A stretch of 64,000 bases of DNA, from assembly GCF_000974445.1 (NCBI RefSeq), contig NZ_BBOJ01000003.1:310001-374000 (forward strand), read 5' to 3'. The notes beneath the pieces are model-generated. The model was not told the origin of the DNA. It ran no database searches and worked only from the letters and a program-made list of their open reading frames with translations. The position numbers and the translations under genes were made by a program. This DNA is from Lentzea aerocolonigenes. Its GTDB lineage: Bacteria; Actinomycetota; Actinomycetes; Mycobacteriales; Pseudonocardiaceae. Shown here piece by piece: positions 48,943 to 57,284 of the stretch (position 1 is the first letter of the stretch; the number at the start of each line of letters is the position of its first letter).

Positions 48943-50000
48943 CCACCACCTGCGGGCCGGACGCCGAGGCCGTGGCGCGGAACCTCGGCTTCGACTGCCA
49001 CGACGTCTCCCCCGTCGTCTCGGTCCGCGCGCCCTGGGACCTCGCCCACCCGACCATGCCGTTGCTGGAGCTGCTCGTCATCGGTGGCGCCGTTTTCGCG
49101 CTGGTGCACGCGGTGCGCCGCCACCGCGCTGGCGACCCGGTCAACCTCGCGCTGTGGTGGGCGTCGCTGGTCTACCTCCTCGTGATCGAACCGCCGCTGT
49201 ACTTCCCGGAGTGGTTCGGTCTCGACGAGATCTACGGCTTCATCTTCGCGCACAACCGGTTCACCGTGCAGTTCATGTGGGATCGGCTGCCGCTGTACAT
49301 CGTGGCGTTCTACCCGATGATCAGCCAGCTGGCCTACGAGGTGGTGCGCTGTCTCGGGATCTTCCGCCGCCGTGGCGCGCTGGCGGGGTCGGTCGCCGTC
49401 GCGTTCGTCCTGCAGGTGTTCTACGAGGTGTTCGACCACGTCGGACCGCAGCTGCGGTGGTGGGCGTGGAACCCGGCCAACCAGGTCGTCAACCAACCGG
49501 CCATGGCGTCGGTGCCGTTGCAAAGCGCCCTGTTGTTCGCGTCCGTCTCGTTGGGAGCCATGACGTACCTGGTGGTGCGTCTCGCTCAGCGCGGATGGTT
49601 CGCGCGCACCGTGCTGGCCGGGGTTCTCACTCCGTTGGCGATGCTGGTCGCCGGTATCCCGTCGAGCATCTTCCGCGGGAACCCCACAGCTCAGGCGTGG
49701 GTGCTCGGCGTCGAGCTGGCGCTGGTCTGGTTGGTGGGAGCGTGGATCATCGTTTCCTCCCGGCAACCGCTGGACGAGCCGCTGCCCGCGTTCACCCGGA
49801 TCTACCCCGCGGCTTATCTCGTGGTGATGGCGGGGTTCTGGATCAGCGCGCTGCCTGCCTACCTCGGCGCGGAGAACGGCGTCACCACCGACGGCACACC
49901 GACCGGAAGCGGCCTGTACGCGCTGGCCTGCTTCGCCGGAGCGGGACTGGTGCTGGCGGCACTGCACCGGGTGCGTCGCGCGGCACCTGCCTCCGTCTGA
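48939..50000 (+). CDS. Polytopic membrane protein of unknown function
   Basis: A 353-aa protein with about 8 hydrophobic segments, starting MTTTCGPDAEAVARNLGFDC on the outside or in a loop. Conserved-looking aromatic loops include PPLYFPEWFGLDEIYGFIFA and LRWWAWNPANQVVNQPAMAS. The length and Trp/Asn-rich loops suggest an integral enzyme or lipid/isoprenoid-related protein rather than a transporter. I do not recognise the family. ATG overlaps the monooxygenase stop by 4 nt. Confidence 0.75.
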   Translation: MTTTCGPDAEAVARNLGFDCHDVSPVVSVRAPWDLAHPTMPLLELLVIGGAVFALVHAVRRHRAGDPVNLALWWASLVYLLVIEPPLYFPEWFGLDEIYGFIFAHNRFTVQFMWDRLPLYIVAFYPMISQLAYEVVRCLGIFRRRGALAGSVAVAFVLQVFYEVFDHVGPQLRWWAWNPANQVVNQPAMASVPLQSALLFASVSLGAMTYLVVRLAQRGWFARTVLAGVLTPLAMLVAGIPSSIFRGNPTAQAWVLGVELALVWLVGAWIIVSSRQPLDEPLPAFTRIYPAAYLVVMAGFWISALPAYLGAENGVTTDGTPTGSGLYALACFAGAGLVLAALHRVRRAAPASV

Positions 50001-50028
50001 CCGATCCGGCTCGGGAAAGATGGTGCGC

Positions 50029-50628
50029 ATGGGGCACCACGGCTGGCAGGGCAACCCGCCCGGCACCGAGCAGGAGGCGCGCCGCCGGATCGTCGAGGCG
50101 GCGACGGCGTGCATCGACCGTGCCGGACTCGCCAAGACCAGCCTCTCCGACGTGGCCGCGGAGGCCGGGGTCACCCGCCAGACCGTGTACCGCTACTTCC
50201 CGCGCCTGACCGACGTGCTGAGCGCTGTCGCCATCGCCGGCGCGGAGGAGTTCGCCGGACGGATGGCGCGGCACCTGACGTCGTTCGACAGTCCCGTCGA
50301 GGTCGCCGTCGAGTCCGTCGTGTTCGGCGTGCGCGCCGTTCCCCGCGAGCCGTACCTCGGCCTGCTCTTGGAAGCCGGTGAGGGCGACTTCTTCACGGAT
50401 GCGGTCGCGTCCGGCCAGTGGTTCGACCTCGGCGCACGGATCCTCCGCGACGTGCCCGTCGACTGGGCCTCGGCGGGCGTCAAGACCGACGACGACTTCG
50501 CCGGGCTCGCCGAGGTCCTGATGCGCCTCTTCCTGTCGTTCCTGCAACACCCCTCGACGCCGCCGGTCACCGACGACCGGCTGCGGGCCCTGGTGCGCCG
50601 CTGGATCGGGCCCGCCCTGCGCGCGTGA
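50029..50628 (+). CDS. TetR-family transcriptional regulator
   Basis: A ~199-aa regulator with the TetR HTH: RIVEAATACIDRAGLAKTSL, then SDVAAEAGVTRQTVYRYFPR, and a C-terminal ligand-binding helical domain. I prefer the ATG at 50029, nine bases after GGAAAG; the ATG at 50020 is possible. It ends the FAD-monooxygenase operon and probably represses it through the dyad at 47458-47486. Its TGA directly abuts the stop of the convergent ketosynthase (TGATCA), leaving no space for a terminator. Confidence 0.9.
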   Translation: MGHHGWQGNPPGTEQEARRRIVEAATACIDRAGLAKTSLSDVAAEAGVTRQTVYRYFPRLTDVLSAVAIAGAEEFAGRMARHLTSFDSPVEVAVESVVFGVRAVPREPYLGLLLEAGEGDFFTDAVASGQWFDLGARILRDVPVDWASAGVKTDDDFAGLAEVLMRLFLSFLQHPSTPPVTDDRLRALVRRWIGPALRA

Positions 50629-51789
50629 TCAGCCGGGCGGTGCCAGCACGACCACCGAGTTGTGGCCGCCCATGCCGAGCGACGACTTGACCGTGATGCC
50701 GTCACGGGCCGGGGTGAGTCCGTCCAGCAGCCGCGGATGTGCCGGTGCGACCACCCGTGGTGCCGGGATCACCCCGTGGTCGTAGGCCATCGCGGTCACC
50801 GCGACCTCGATCGCCGACGCCGCGCCCTGGCAGTGCCCCGTCAGCGGCTTCACCGAGTAGACCCCGGTGTCCTGACCGAACAGCTGCTCCAGCACGGCAG
50901 CCTCGGCGGTGTCGCACTGCACGGTGCCCGGACCGTGCGCGTTGAGGTAGCGCACGTCGGCCGCGCTGACCGCCGCGTTGTCCAGCGCGTCGGTGAAGCA
51001 CGCGGTGACCTGGTCGAGCCGCGGGTCGATCGACGTGACGTGGTAGGCGTCGTGCGACATCGCGCCGCCGAGCGTCACGGCGTACGGACGCGTCGACTGG
51101 CGCGAAAGGACGAACGCCACCGAAGCCTCGCCCATCACGAAACCCCTGCTGCCCTTCTGGAACGGGCGGCACGCGTCGAGCGGCTCCGCGTCCACGACCG
51201 CGACTCCCAACCGGACGAAGTGGGCGACGTTCTCGGGAGTCAGCGAGATGTCCGTCGCCACGAACACGACGTCGTCGACGATTCCCGCGTCTAGCCAGGC
51301 TTTCGCCGTGATCAGCCCGGCGTTGCCCGACGCGCACATCGCCGAGACGTTCATCGCAGGCCCGTGGAAACCGTATTCCTGCATGAACGTCGACATGGGA
51401 GTCGACGGCATCAACGCCAGGTAGTCGCGCAGTGGCAACTTGCCACCGCGCGTGACGTAGAAGTCGCGCCACAGGTCCACTTCGCCCAGTACGACCGCGT
51501 GCAAAAGGCCTACGCGGCGGCCGGGTCGCCAGCCGCGCTCGCCCGCGTCCTCAATGGCTTCCCTCGCGGCGGCGCGCATCGCCCGCGCGAACCGGCTGGG
51601 CCCGTCCGCCGGATCACCGCCCTCCCCGACACGCGCCGCCCAGACGGTGTCACCCGCGAACCTGCCCAGCTCGGGGACCACGACGGCGGCGGGCTTCCCG
51701 CTCACCAGACCCTCCCAGAGCGACCGACGGCTCCAGCCGTACGCGCTGACCACGCCAATTCCGCAGATACCCACACCTCGCGCGACCAT
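50629..51789 (-). CDS. Beta-ketoacyl synthase (lone ketosynthase)
   Basis: A 386-aa thiolase-fold ketosynthase with the full Cys-His-His set: SAMCASGNAG (nucleophile), LNAHGPGTVQCD and VKPLTGHCQGAASAIE, then SLGMGGHNSV. It is slightly shorter than FabF (about 410 aa). The ATG at 51789 has GGGGGAG upstream. It has no acyl carrier, ketoreductase or chain-length partner next to it, so it may act on fatty-acid intermediates or make a small ketide. Whether it belongs with the adjacent monooxygenase/TetR genes is unclear. Confidence 0.9.
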   Translation of the reverse strand: MVARGVGICGIGVVSAYGWSRRSLWEGLVSGKPAAVVVPELGRFAGDTVWAARVGEGGDPADGPSRFARAMRAAAREAIEDAGERGWRPGRRVGLLHAVVLGEVDLWRDFYVTRGGKLPLRDYLALMPSTPMSTFMQEYGFHGPAMNVSAMCASGNAGLITAKAWLDAGIVDDVVFVATDISLTPENVAHFVRLGVAVVDAEPLDACRPFQKGSRGFVMGEASVAFVLSRQSTRPYAVTLGGAMSHDAYHVTSIDPRLDQVTACFTDALDNAAVSAADVRYLNAHGPGTVQCDTAEAAVLEQLFGQDTGVYSVKPLTGHCQGAASAIEVAVTAMAYDHGVIPAPRVVAPAHPRLLDGLTPARDGITVKSSLGMGGHNSVVVLAPPG

Positions 51790-51990
51790 ATCCAGCTCCC
51801 CCACACCGAGGGCCGACACATCACGTCAGCGTAACCGGCCGGAGGGCCCCGTCACGAGGAAATCATCCGTCCACAATGGACATAGAAGCCGACCCTGACC
51901 TCCGGACGGATCCGGTCACCGGATATAACGGCACACCATGTTCACGCCAGACGGATGCGGCTCTGGCCGAGTGTGTAGTAGGACTTCACG

Positions 51991-54750
51991 ATGGCAACGC
52001 CACCGGGAATTCGAGGAATCGTCGGTTCTGGGAGCCAAGACGTGAGCGGCCTGACCGGCGACACCGAGTTCGACCACGACCTCCTGGCGGACCTCGCGGT
52101 GTCGGTCGGCGCCGCGGTGGTGTGGTGGCTGGACCTCGGCGCGGACCAGTTCGGCTGGATGCCGGGCCTCGACGCGGTGGTCGGCGTGCCCGGCGCGGAC
52201 CCCGACGCGGTGCGCGCCCGGCTCGCCGAGCTGGTCGAACCGCTGACCGTGGCGGCCAAGGCCGCGCCCGCGTGGCAGGACTTCGAGCTGGAGCAGCCCC
52301 TCGACACCTCGGCCGGCACGCGCTGGCTCCAGTTCCGCGCCCGCGTCTCGACCCACGGCTCCGCACGGGCCCTGGTCGGCGTCGTCGCGGACGTGACGCG
52401 ACGGCACGTCCAGCAGCAGGAGCTGGCGGACCTCGCCGACCGCTACCGGCTCCTGGTGGACCTCTCACCGGACGCGATCGTGGTGCACGAGGCCGGCAAG
52501 CTCGTGTACGCGAACCCGGCGGCGGTCCGGTTCGTGCGGGCCCAGTCCGACCAGGACGTCCTCGGGCGGCCGATCACCGACTTCGTCCACCCCGACTCGC
52601 AGGCGGACATGCTGCGGCGGATCGCGAAGCTGACCGAGCCGGGCGCGACGAGCGACCCCGCGGACGCCGTGCTGGTCCGGTTCGACGGCGGCACGACCGA
52701 CATCGAGTCGGTCTCGGTGCGCACGACGTGGGAAGGCAGACCGGCCTTCCAGGTGATCATGCGGGACGTCACCGAGCAGAAGGCGGCCGCGGCGGCGCTG
52801 TGCTACCAGGCAACACTGGTCGCGCACGTCAGCGACGCGCTCATCGCGACCACGACCGAAGGCGTCGTGACGAGCTGGAACCCCAGCGCGGAGAACGTCT
52901 ACGGCCACCGCGCCACCGAGGCGATCGGCCGGCCCATCGGCGAGGTCGTGGGAGCTCCGCTGGACCCCGCCGCCGTGCTGGAGGCGGGCGGAGTCGTCCA
53001 GGCGGAGCACCGCGGCTCCGACGGCGAAGCGCTGGCGGTCCGGGTCTCGGTCGCCGCGATGTCAGGCGGTTACGTGCTGATCTGCGCCGACGAGACCGCG
53101 CGCAGACGAGCGGAGAGCCACTTCACGGCAGTGGTCGCCGCCATCCAGGAGGGCGTGCTCGTCGTCGGCGCCACGGGGCTCGTGGAGTCCGTGAACCCCG
53201 CGGCCGAACGCATCCTCGGCGTGCGCGCGAGAGAGGTGGTCGGCAAGGCGGCGTCGTTGACCGAACTGCACGACGAAGCCGGCCAGCCCATCCCGCTGGC
53301 CCAGTTCCCGTCGGCGATCACCCGCACAACGGGCCGCTCGCAACACGGCCGCATAGTCGGCGCACGACGCCCCGACGGCACCCGCGTGTGGCTGTCCCTC
53401 TCGGCCCGCGCGCTCACCGCGGGCGGAAAGCTGCCGGCGGCGACCGTCGTGTCGTTCACCGACATCACCGAACGCCGCATGATCGACAGCCGCCTGGAGC
53501 ACGACGCCACGCACGACGCGTTGACCGGCCTCTGCAACCGCACGGTCACCATCAACCGCCTCAGCCCAGCCGCCCGAGCACACCGGTCGGGCGTCACCGC
53601 GGTCCTGTTCATCGACCTGGACAAGTTCAAGGTCATCAACGACTCCCTCGGCCACAGCGCCGGCGACGAGGTCCTGCGAGTGGTCGGCACCCGACTGAGC
53701 CGCAGCACCCGCCGCGGCGACGTGGTGGGCAGGCTCGGCGGCGACGAGTTCACCGTGATCGCGTACGGCGTGGCCGACCCCGACGAGGCAACGGCGTTGG
53801 CCGACCACATCCGCTCCGAACTCAACCGCCCGATCACAGTCGACGGACGCCAGCTGCACGTGGACGCGAGCGTGGGCATCGTCCTGGCCGACCCCGGCGA
53901 CCCCCGCGACGGCGCCGACCTGCTGCGCGACGCCGACCTCGCGATGTACCAGGCGAAGACCAGAGGCCGCGGCCGCGTGGCGTTCTTCGACGTGGAGCTC
54001 CGCGAACGCATCCAACGCAGACTCCAACTCGAACAAGACCTCCGCATGGCCCCGCTCAACAACGAACTGTGGCTCGCCTACCAGCCCATCGTCGACCTGC
54101 GGACGAACCAGCGCTCGTCCGTCGAGGGCCTGCTGCGCTGGAACCACCCGCGCTACGGCCTGATCCTCCCCGGCGAGTTCATCACGCTCGCCGAAGAGAG
54201 CGACCTGATCAACATCGTGGGCGCCCACATGCTCCACTCCGCCACCCGCGAAATCGCCGAGCAGGCCCCAGACCTCCAGCTGACCGTGAACCTGTCAGCC
54301 CGCCAGCTGGACGACCCGTGGCTCGTGTCCGCGGTCCGCAACGCCACGCACAAGGCGGGCCTGTCCCCCAGCGCACTGTGCCTGGAAATCACCGAAAGCG
54401 CCCTGATGCGCGACCCGACCCTGGCCGCACGCACCCTGGCGGCCCTGCGCGACCTGGGTGTGCGGCTGGCGATCGACGACTTCGGCACGGGACACTCGTC
54501 GCTGGCGCAGCTGCTGACTCTGCCGCTGGACACCTTGAAGATCGACCGCTCCTTCACGTCGGGCTTGGGCGAGTCCGACGAGGCTGAGGCGATCGTCACC
54601 AGCATCGTTGCCATGGCTCACGCAGTGGATCTGACCGTGGTCGCCGAGGGGGTGGAGACGGTGGAGCAGTTGGAGATTCTGCGGTCGTTGGGGTGCGATC
54701 AGGCGCAGGGGTTCTTGTTGGGGCGGCCGGTGCCGGTGGGGTCGCTCTGA
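51991..54750 (+). CDS. PAS-GGDEF-EAL cyclic-di-GMP protein
   Basis: A 919-aa soluble signalling protein. Successive PAS-type sensor domains begin near 20, 150 (YRLLVDLSPDAIVVHEAGKL), 270 (LVAHVSDALIATTTEGVVTS) and 375 (HFTAVVAAIQEGVLVVGATG). The cyclase domain keeps FIDLDKFKVINDSLGHSAGD and RLGGDEFTVI near 583, so it should make c-di-GMP. The phosphodiesterase domain has EGL instead of EAL (SVEGLLRWNHPRYG near 711) but keeps LEITES and IDDFGTGHSSLAQL, so it may still hydrolyse. No membrane segment is seen. ATG with AGGA upstream. Confidence 0.92.
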   Translation: MATPPGIRGIVGSGSQDVSGLTGDTEFDHDLLADLAVSVGAAVVWWLDLGADQFGWMPGLDAVVGVPGADPDAVRARLAELVEPLTVAAKAAPAWQDFELEQPLDTSAGTRWLQFRARVSTHGSARALVGVVADVTRRHVQQQELADLADRYRLLVDLSPDAIVVHEAGKLVYANPAAVRFVRAQSDQDVLGRPITDFVHPDSQADMLRRIAKLTEPGATSDPADAVLVRFDGGTTDIESVSVRTTWEGRPAFQVIMRDVTEQKAAAAALCYQATLVAHVSDALIATTTEGVVTSWNPSAENVYGHRATEAIGRPIGEVVGAPLDPAAVLEAGGVVQAEHRGSDGEALAVRVSVAAMSGGYVLICADETARRRAESHFTAVVAAIQEGVLVVGATGLVESVNPAAERILGVRAREVVGKAASLTELHDEAGQPIPLAQFPSAITRTTGRSQHGRIVGARRPDGTRVWLSLSARALTAGGKLPAATVVSFTDITERRMIDSRLEHDATHDALTGLCNRTVTINRLSPAARAHRSGVTAVLFIDLDKFKVINDSLGHSAGDEVLRVVGTRLSRSTRRGDVVGRLGGDEFTVIAYGVADPDEATALADHIRSELNRPITVDGRQLHVDASVGIVLADPGDPRDGADLLRDADLAMYQAKTRGRGRVAFFDVELRERIQRRLQLEQDLRMAPLNNELWLAYQPIVDLRTNQRSSVEGLLRWNHPRYGLILPGEFITLAEESDLINIVGAHMLHSATREIAEQAPDLQLTVNLSARQLDDPWLVSAVRNATHKAGLSPSALCLEITESALMRDPTLAARTLAALRDLGVRLAIDDFGTGHSSLAQLLTLPLDTLKIDRSFTSGLGESDEAEAIVTSIVAMAHAVDLTVVAEGVETVEQLEILRSLGCDQAQGFLLGRPVPVGSL

Positions 54751-54755
54751 CGGGT

Positions 54756-55136
54756 TTCTCGGCTTGCGTTGGAGCATGCGCGGGTGGTGTGCGGGTCGGC
54801 TTTCGTGGTTCGGCGCGGGTTCCAGCGGGGTTGGTCACCTTTGCTGGTTGGGTCACCTTTGTGTTGGTGGTCGCTTTGGGTTGTATGACGAGCCGGGTCA
54901 TTTCATCGCCGCTTCGCGACGATTGCGATTGGGGCTTGACTTCGGGGCCCTTGCGAGGTGCACGTCGGCCTTAAAAAGCCGGGCATAAGGAGCCCGGCCG
55001 ATCCAACCAGCATAGCACCTCGCTCCCAAAGTCAAGCCCCAATCGCAAGCGTGCGTGGTTGGGTTTGTTGTTCATCTTCCGTCATTACCGGTTGCCTGTG
55101 TTCGTATAGCCCTGTCCGGCTCGGCTTCGCCATCGC
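54756..55136. repeat. Left arm of ~380-bp inverted repeat framing the HNH gene
   Basis: The reverse complement of this stretch matches 56742-57125. Positions 54873-55047 are identical to 57005-56831 (175 bp without a mismatch by eye); the outer parts match imperfectly with small indels. It begins 6 bp after the PAS-GGDEF-EAL stop. Between this arm and the HNH start lie about 70 bp with no recognisable ribosome-binding site. Confidence 0.88.
54924..55047. mobile_element. 124-bp palindromic MITE-like element, copy 1
   Basis: Ends are perfect 19-bp inverted repeats, TGCGATTGGGGCTTGACTT and its complement (54924-54942 with 55029-55047). Inside are nested pairs GCGAGGTGC/GCACCTCGC and a GCCGGGC/GCCCGGC hairpin with a T-run, which reads as a terminator on the minus strand. 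Identical to 56831-56954 in opposite orientation. No coding capacity. Confidence 0.78.
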
Positions 55137-55203
55137 TGGTTTCACCCTATCGTGTGCGACTTTTCCCGTTATCCTGTCGTGATCTTGCGGTAGATTAGAA
55201 CAC

Positions 55204-56403
55204 GTGCTCGAAACCCGCCTCCTCTCCACCGACGAGCTGCTCCGCAGTCTCGTCGACGAGGTGACGGAAATCCGGGTTCGCGAGAATGCCGCGTTGCAGA
55301 TCGTCGCCGAATTGGATCGGCGCGGTGCCGCGAGCGAACTCGGCTACAAGGATTTGCCAAGGGTGTTGCGGCACGTCGTCCGCTGGGATCTCCACATCGC
55401 CAAGCGCTGGATCGACAATGCCGCCCTGCTGACCAACGAGATCACCCCGACCGGCAGCGAACTCGCCCCCAAGCTCCCGCTCACCGCGGAGGCGGTGGCC
55501 GAGGGCGCGTTGTCGGTCGACCACGTCGCCGCGGTCGCCGCGGTGATGAAGACCGTGCCCGCCGAGCACGAAGCCGACGTGGTGGGCTACGCCCGCGACT
55601 TCGAGCCCGTCACGGTCCGCCGCCTCGGCGCGAAACTCGCCTACAACCTCTTCCAGGACGACCCGGAGCCGCGTGACCGCGAGTCCACGCCGCCGCCGGG
55701 CAATCAGCACATGATGCAGTGGAAGAACGGCAAGCTGGAGATCCGCGCGAAGCTCGACAAGATCACCGGCGCGAAGTACGAGGCGCTGCTCGATCCCTTG
55801 GCCAAGCCCCGCCCGACCACCGCCGACGAAGGCCCCGACCCGCGCACCCGCGAGGAACGCGAAGGCGACGCGCTGGCCGAGCTGATCGACCTGATGCTGC
55901 GCGCCGACCAGCTGCCCGAGCACGGCGGCGAACCAGTCACCCTGACCCTGACCATGCCCTACGAGGATCTCGCCAATCAGGTCGGCCACGCCACCCTCGA
56001 CAACGGCGACCGTGTCTCGGCCGAGCAGGCCCGTCGGCTCGCGTGCAACGCGGGCATCATCCCCATGGTCCTCGGCGGAGCAGGCCAACCACTCGACGTC
56101 GGCCGCAAGACCCGCACCTTCCCCGCCGCGATCCGCCGCACCCTGGTCACCCGAGACCGGGGCTGCGCCTTCCCAGGCTGCTTCAGACCACCCAGACATT
56201 GCGATGCCCACCACATCAAACACTGGGCCAACGGCGGCGACACCTCGGTCGACAACGCCGTCCTGCTGTGCCGCCACCACCACACGCTGATCCACAAGAG
56301 TGAGTGGGAAGTCAGGCTGGTCAACGGGATGCCGACGTTCTACCCGCCAGCCTGGCTCGACCCGCAACGAAGTCCCAGGCGCAACCTGATCAACACCGCC
56401 TGA
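55204..56403 (+). CDS. DUF222 (13E12-type) HNH endonuclease-domain protein
   Basis: A 399-aa protein: N-terminal helical DUF222 region (DELLRSLVDEVTEIRVRENA, LSVDHVAAVAAVMKTVPAEH) and a C-terminal HNH domain with GCAFPGCFRPPRHCDAHHIK, HWANGGDTSVDNAVLLCRHH and HTLIH, holding the Zn cysteines and the catalytic His. Family members are repeated in actinobacterial genomes (REP13E12 in mycobacteria) and their function is not settled; nuclease activity is likely. The GTG at 55204 has no clear ribosome-binding site. The gene is framed by a long inverted repeat, suggesting it moves or is maintained as a unit. Confidence 0.9.
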   Translation: MLETRLLSTDELLRSLVDEVTEIRVRENAALQIVAELDRRGAASELGYKDLPRVLRHVVRWDLHIAKRWIDNAALLTNEITPTGSELAPKLPLTAEAVAEGALSVDHVAAVAAVMKTVPAEHEADVVGYARDFEPVTVRRLGAKLAYNLFQDDPEPRDRESTPPPGNQHMMQWKNGKLEIRAKLDKITGAKYEALLDPLAKPRPTTADEGPDPRTREEREGDALAELIDLMLRADQLPEHGGEPVTLTLTMPYEDLANQVGHATLDNGDRVSAEQARRLACNAGIIPMVLGGAGQPLDVGRKTRTFPAAIRRTLVTRDRGCAFPGCFRPPRHCDAHHIKHWANGGDTSVDNAVLLCRHHHTLIHKSEWEVRLVNGMPTFYPPAWLDPQRSPRRNLINTA

Positions 56404-56604
56404 CCACAGCCAGGCGGTGTTGATCAAGGCCGCAAGGCTACGGGCGGCGGTGTCGATGAAGCCCTCCTGTGGCTGCGGCAGGCAGGCCGGTGAAGGCCGT
56501 CCTGACCACGGCCAGCTGCCTCGTCACGCGAGGCCGATCCCGCGAGGCCACATTCAGCACAGCGAATCTCCCGAACTCGAAGACCAATGGCAATGGCAAT
56601 GGCA

Positions 56605-56760
56605 ATGGCGTAGCCGAGCCGAACCTCCCACCGCAACGCTGGCAATGGCGAAGCCGAGCACACCCACCAACCGCAATGGCGAAGCCGAGCCGAAACTCCC
56701 ACACCAACGCCACGACGGCGAAGCCGAGCCCCCCAACAACCGCGATGGCGAAGCCGAGCC
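56605..56760 (+). repeat. Short direct repeats of ATGGCGAAGCCGAGCC
   Basis: Five copies start at 56605, 56645, 56676, 56715 and 56745, at alternating intervals of about 40, 31, 39 and 30 bp, each with at most one or two changes. A sixth lies inverted at 55118-55133. A (GGCAAT)n run precedes them (56585-56610). The stretch has no supported gene. Confidence 0.8.
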
Positions 56761-57125
56761 GGACAGGGCAATGCGAACGCAGGCAACCGGTAATGAGGCG
56801 AGCCGACCAACAAACGCAACCACGCACGAATGCGATTGGGGCTTGACTTTGGGAGCGAGGTGCTATGCTGGTTGGATCGGCCGGGCTCCTTATGCCCGGC
56901 TTTTTAAGGCCGACGTGCACCTCGCAAGGGCCCCGAAGTCAAGCCCCAATCGCAATCGTCGCGAAGCGGCGATGAAATGACCCGGCTCGTCATACAACCC
57001 AAAGCAACCACCAACCCAAGGCGACACGAACAGCAAAAGGCGACCACCCCGCTGGAACCCGCGCCGAACCACGAAAGCCGACCCGCACAACCCCACCCCC
57101 GACCTGCGCAACGCAAGCCGAACCC
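56742..57125. repeat. Right arm of ~380-bp inverted repeat
   Basis: Reverse-complement match of 54756-55136, with a 175-bp identical core (56831-57005). Together with the left arm and the HNH gene it defines a unit of about 2.37 kb. From 57126 to 57284 I see only the upstream region of the next gene. Confidence 0.88.
56831..56954. mobile_element. 124-bp palindromic MITE-like element, copy 2
   Basis: Identical to copy 1 but inverted; 19-bp terminal inverted repeats at 56831-56849 and 56936-56954. In this orientation the GCCGGGC-TCCTTAT-GCCCGGC-TTTTT hairpin (about 56879-56905) reads as an intrinsic terminator on the plus strand, downstream of the HNH gene. The two copies thus point terminators outward on both sides. 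Confidence 0.78.
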
Positions 57126-57284
57126 ACGCGAGGCGCCACCCGACCCGACCACCGCAGAGGTCCCCGTCACCCCGGGACCAAGGTCCCCAATTCCGCCGTC
57201 CTGAGCCATCCGGCGTAACAGCGCGCATCCGCAGTTCGACACGACGACCGTATCTGCACCCGCATTCCGGATCGGTGACAAAAC

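Noticed and set aside
56605..56760. Possible CRISPR array
   Set aside because: Repeats are 16 bp, spacers are about 14-24 bp and unequal, and no cas genes are present.
54756..57125. A standard insertion sequence
   Set aside because: There is no transposase; the only gene is a DUF222-HNH protein and I see no target-site duplication.
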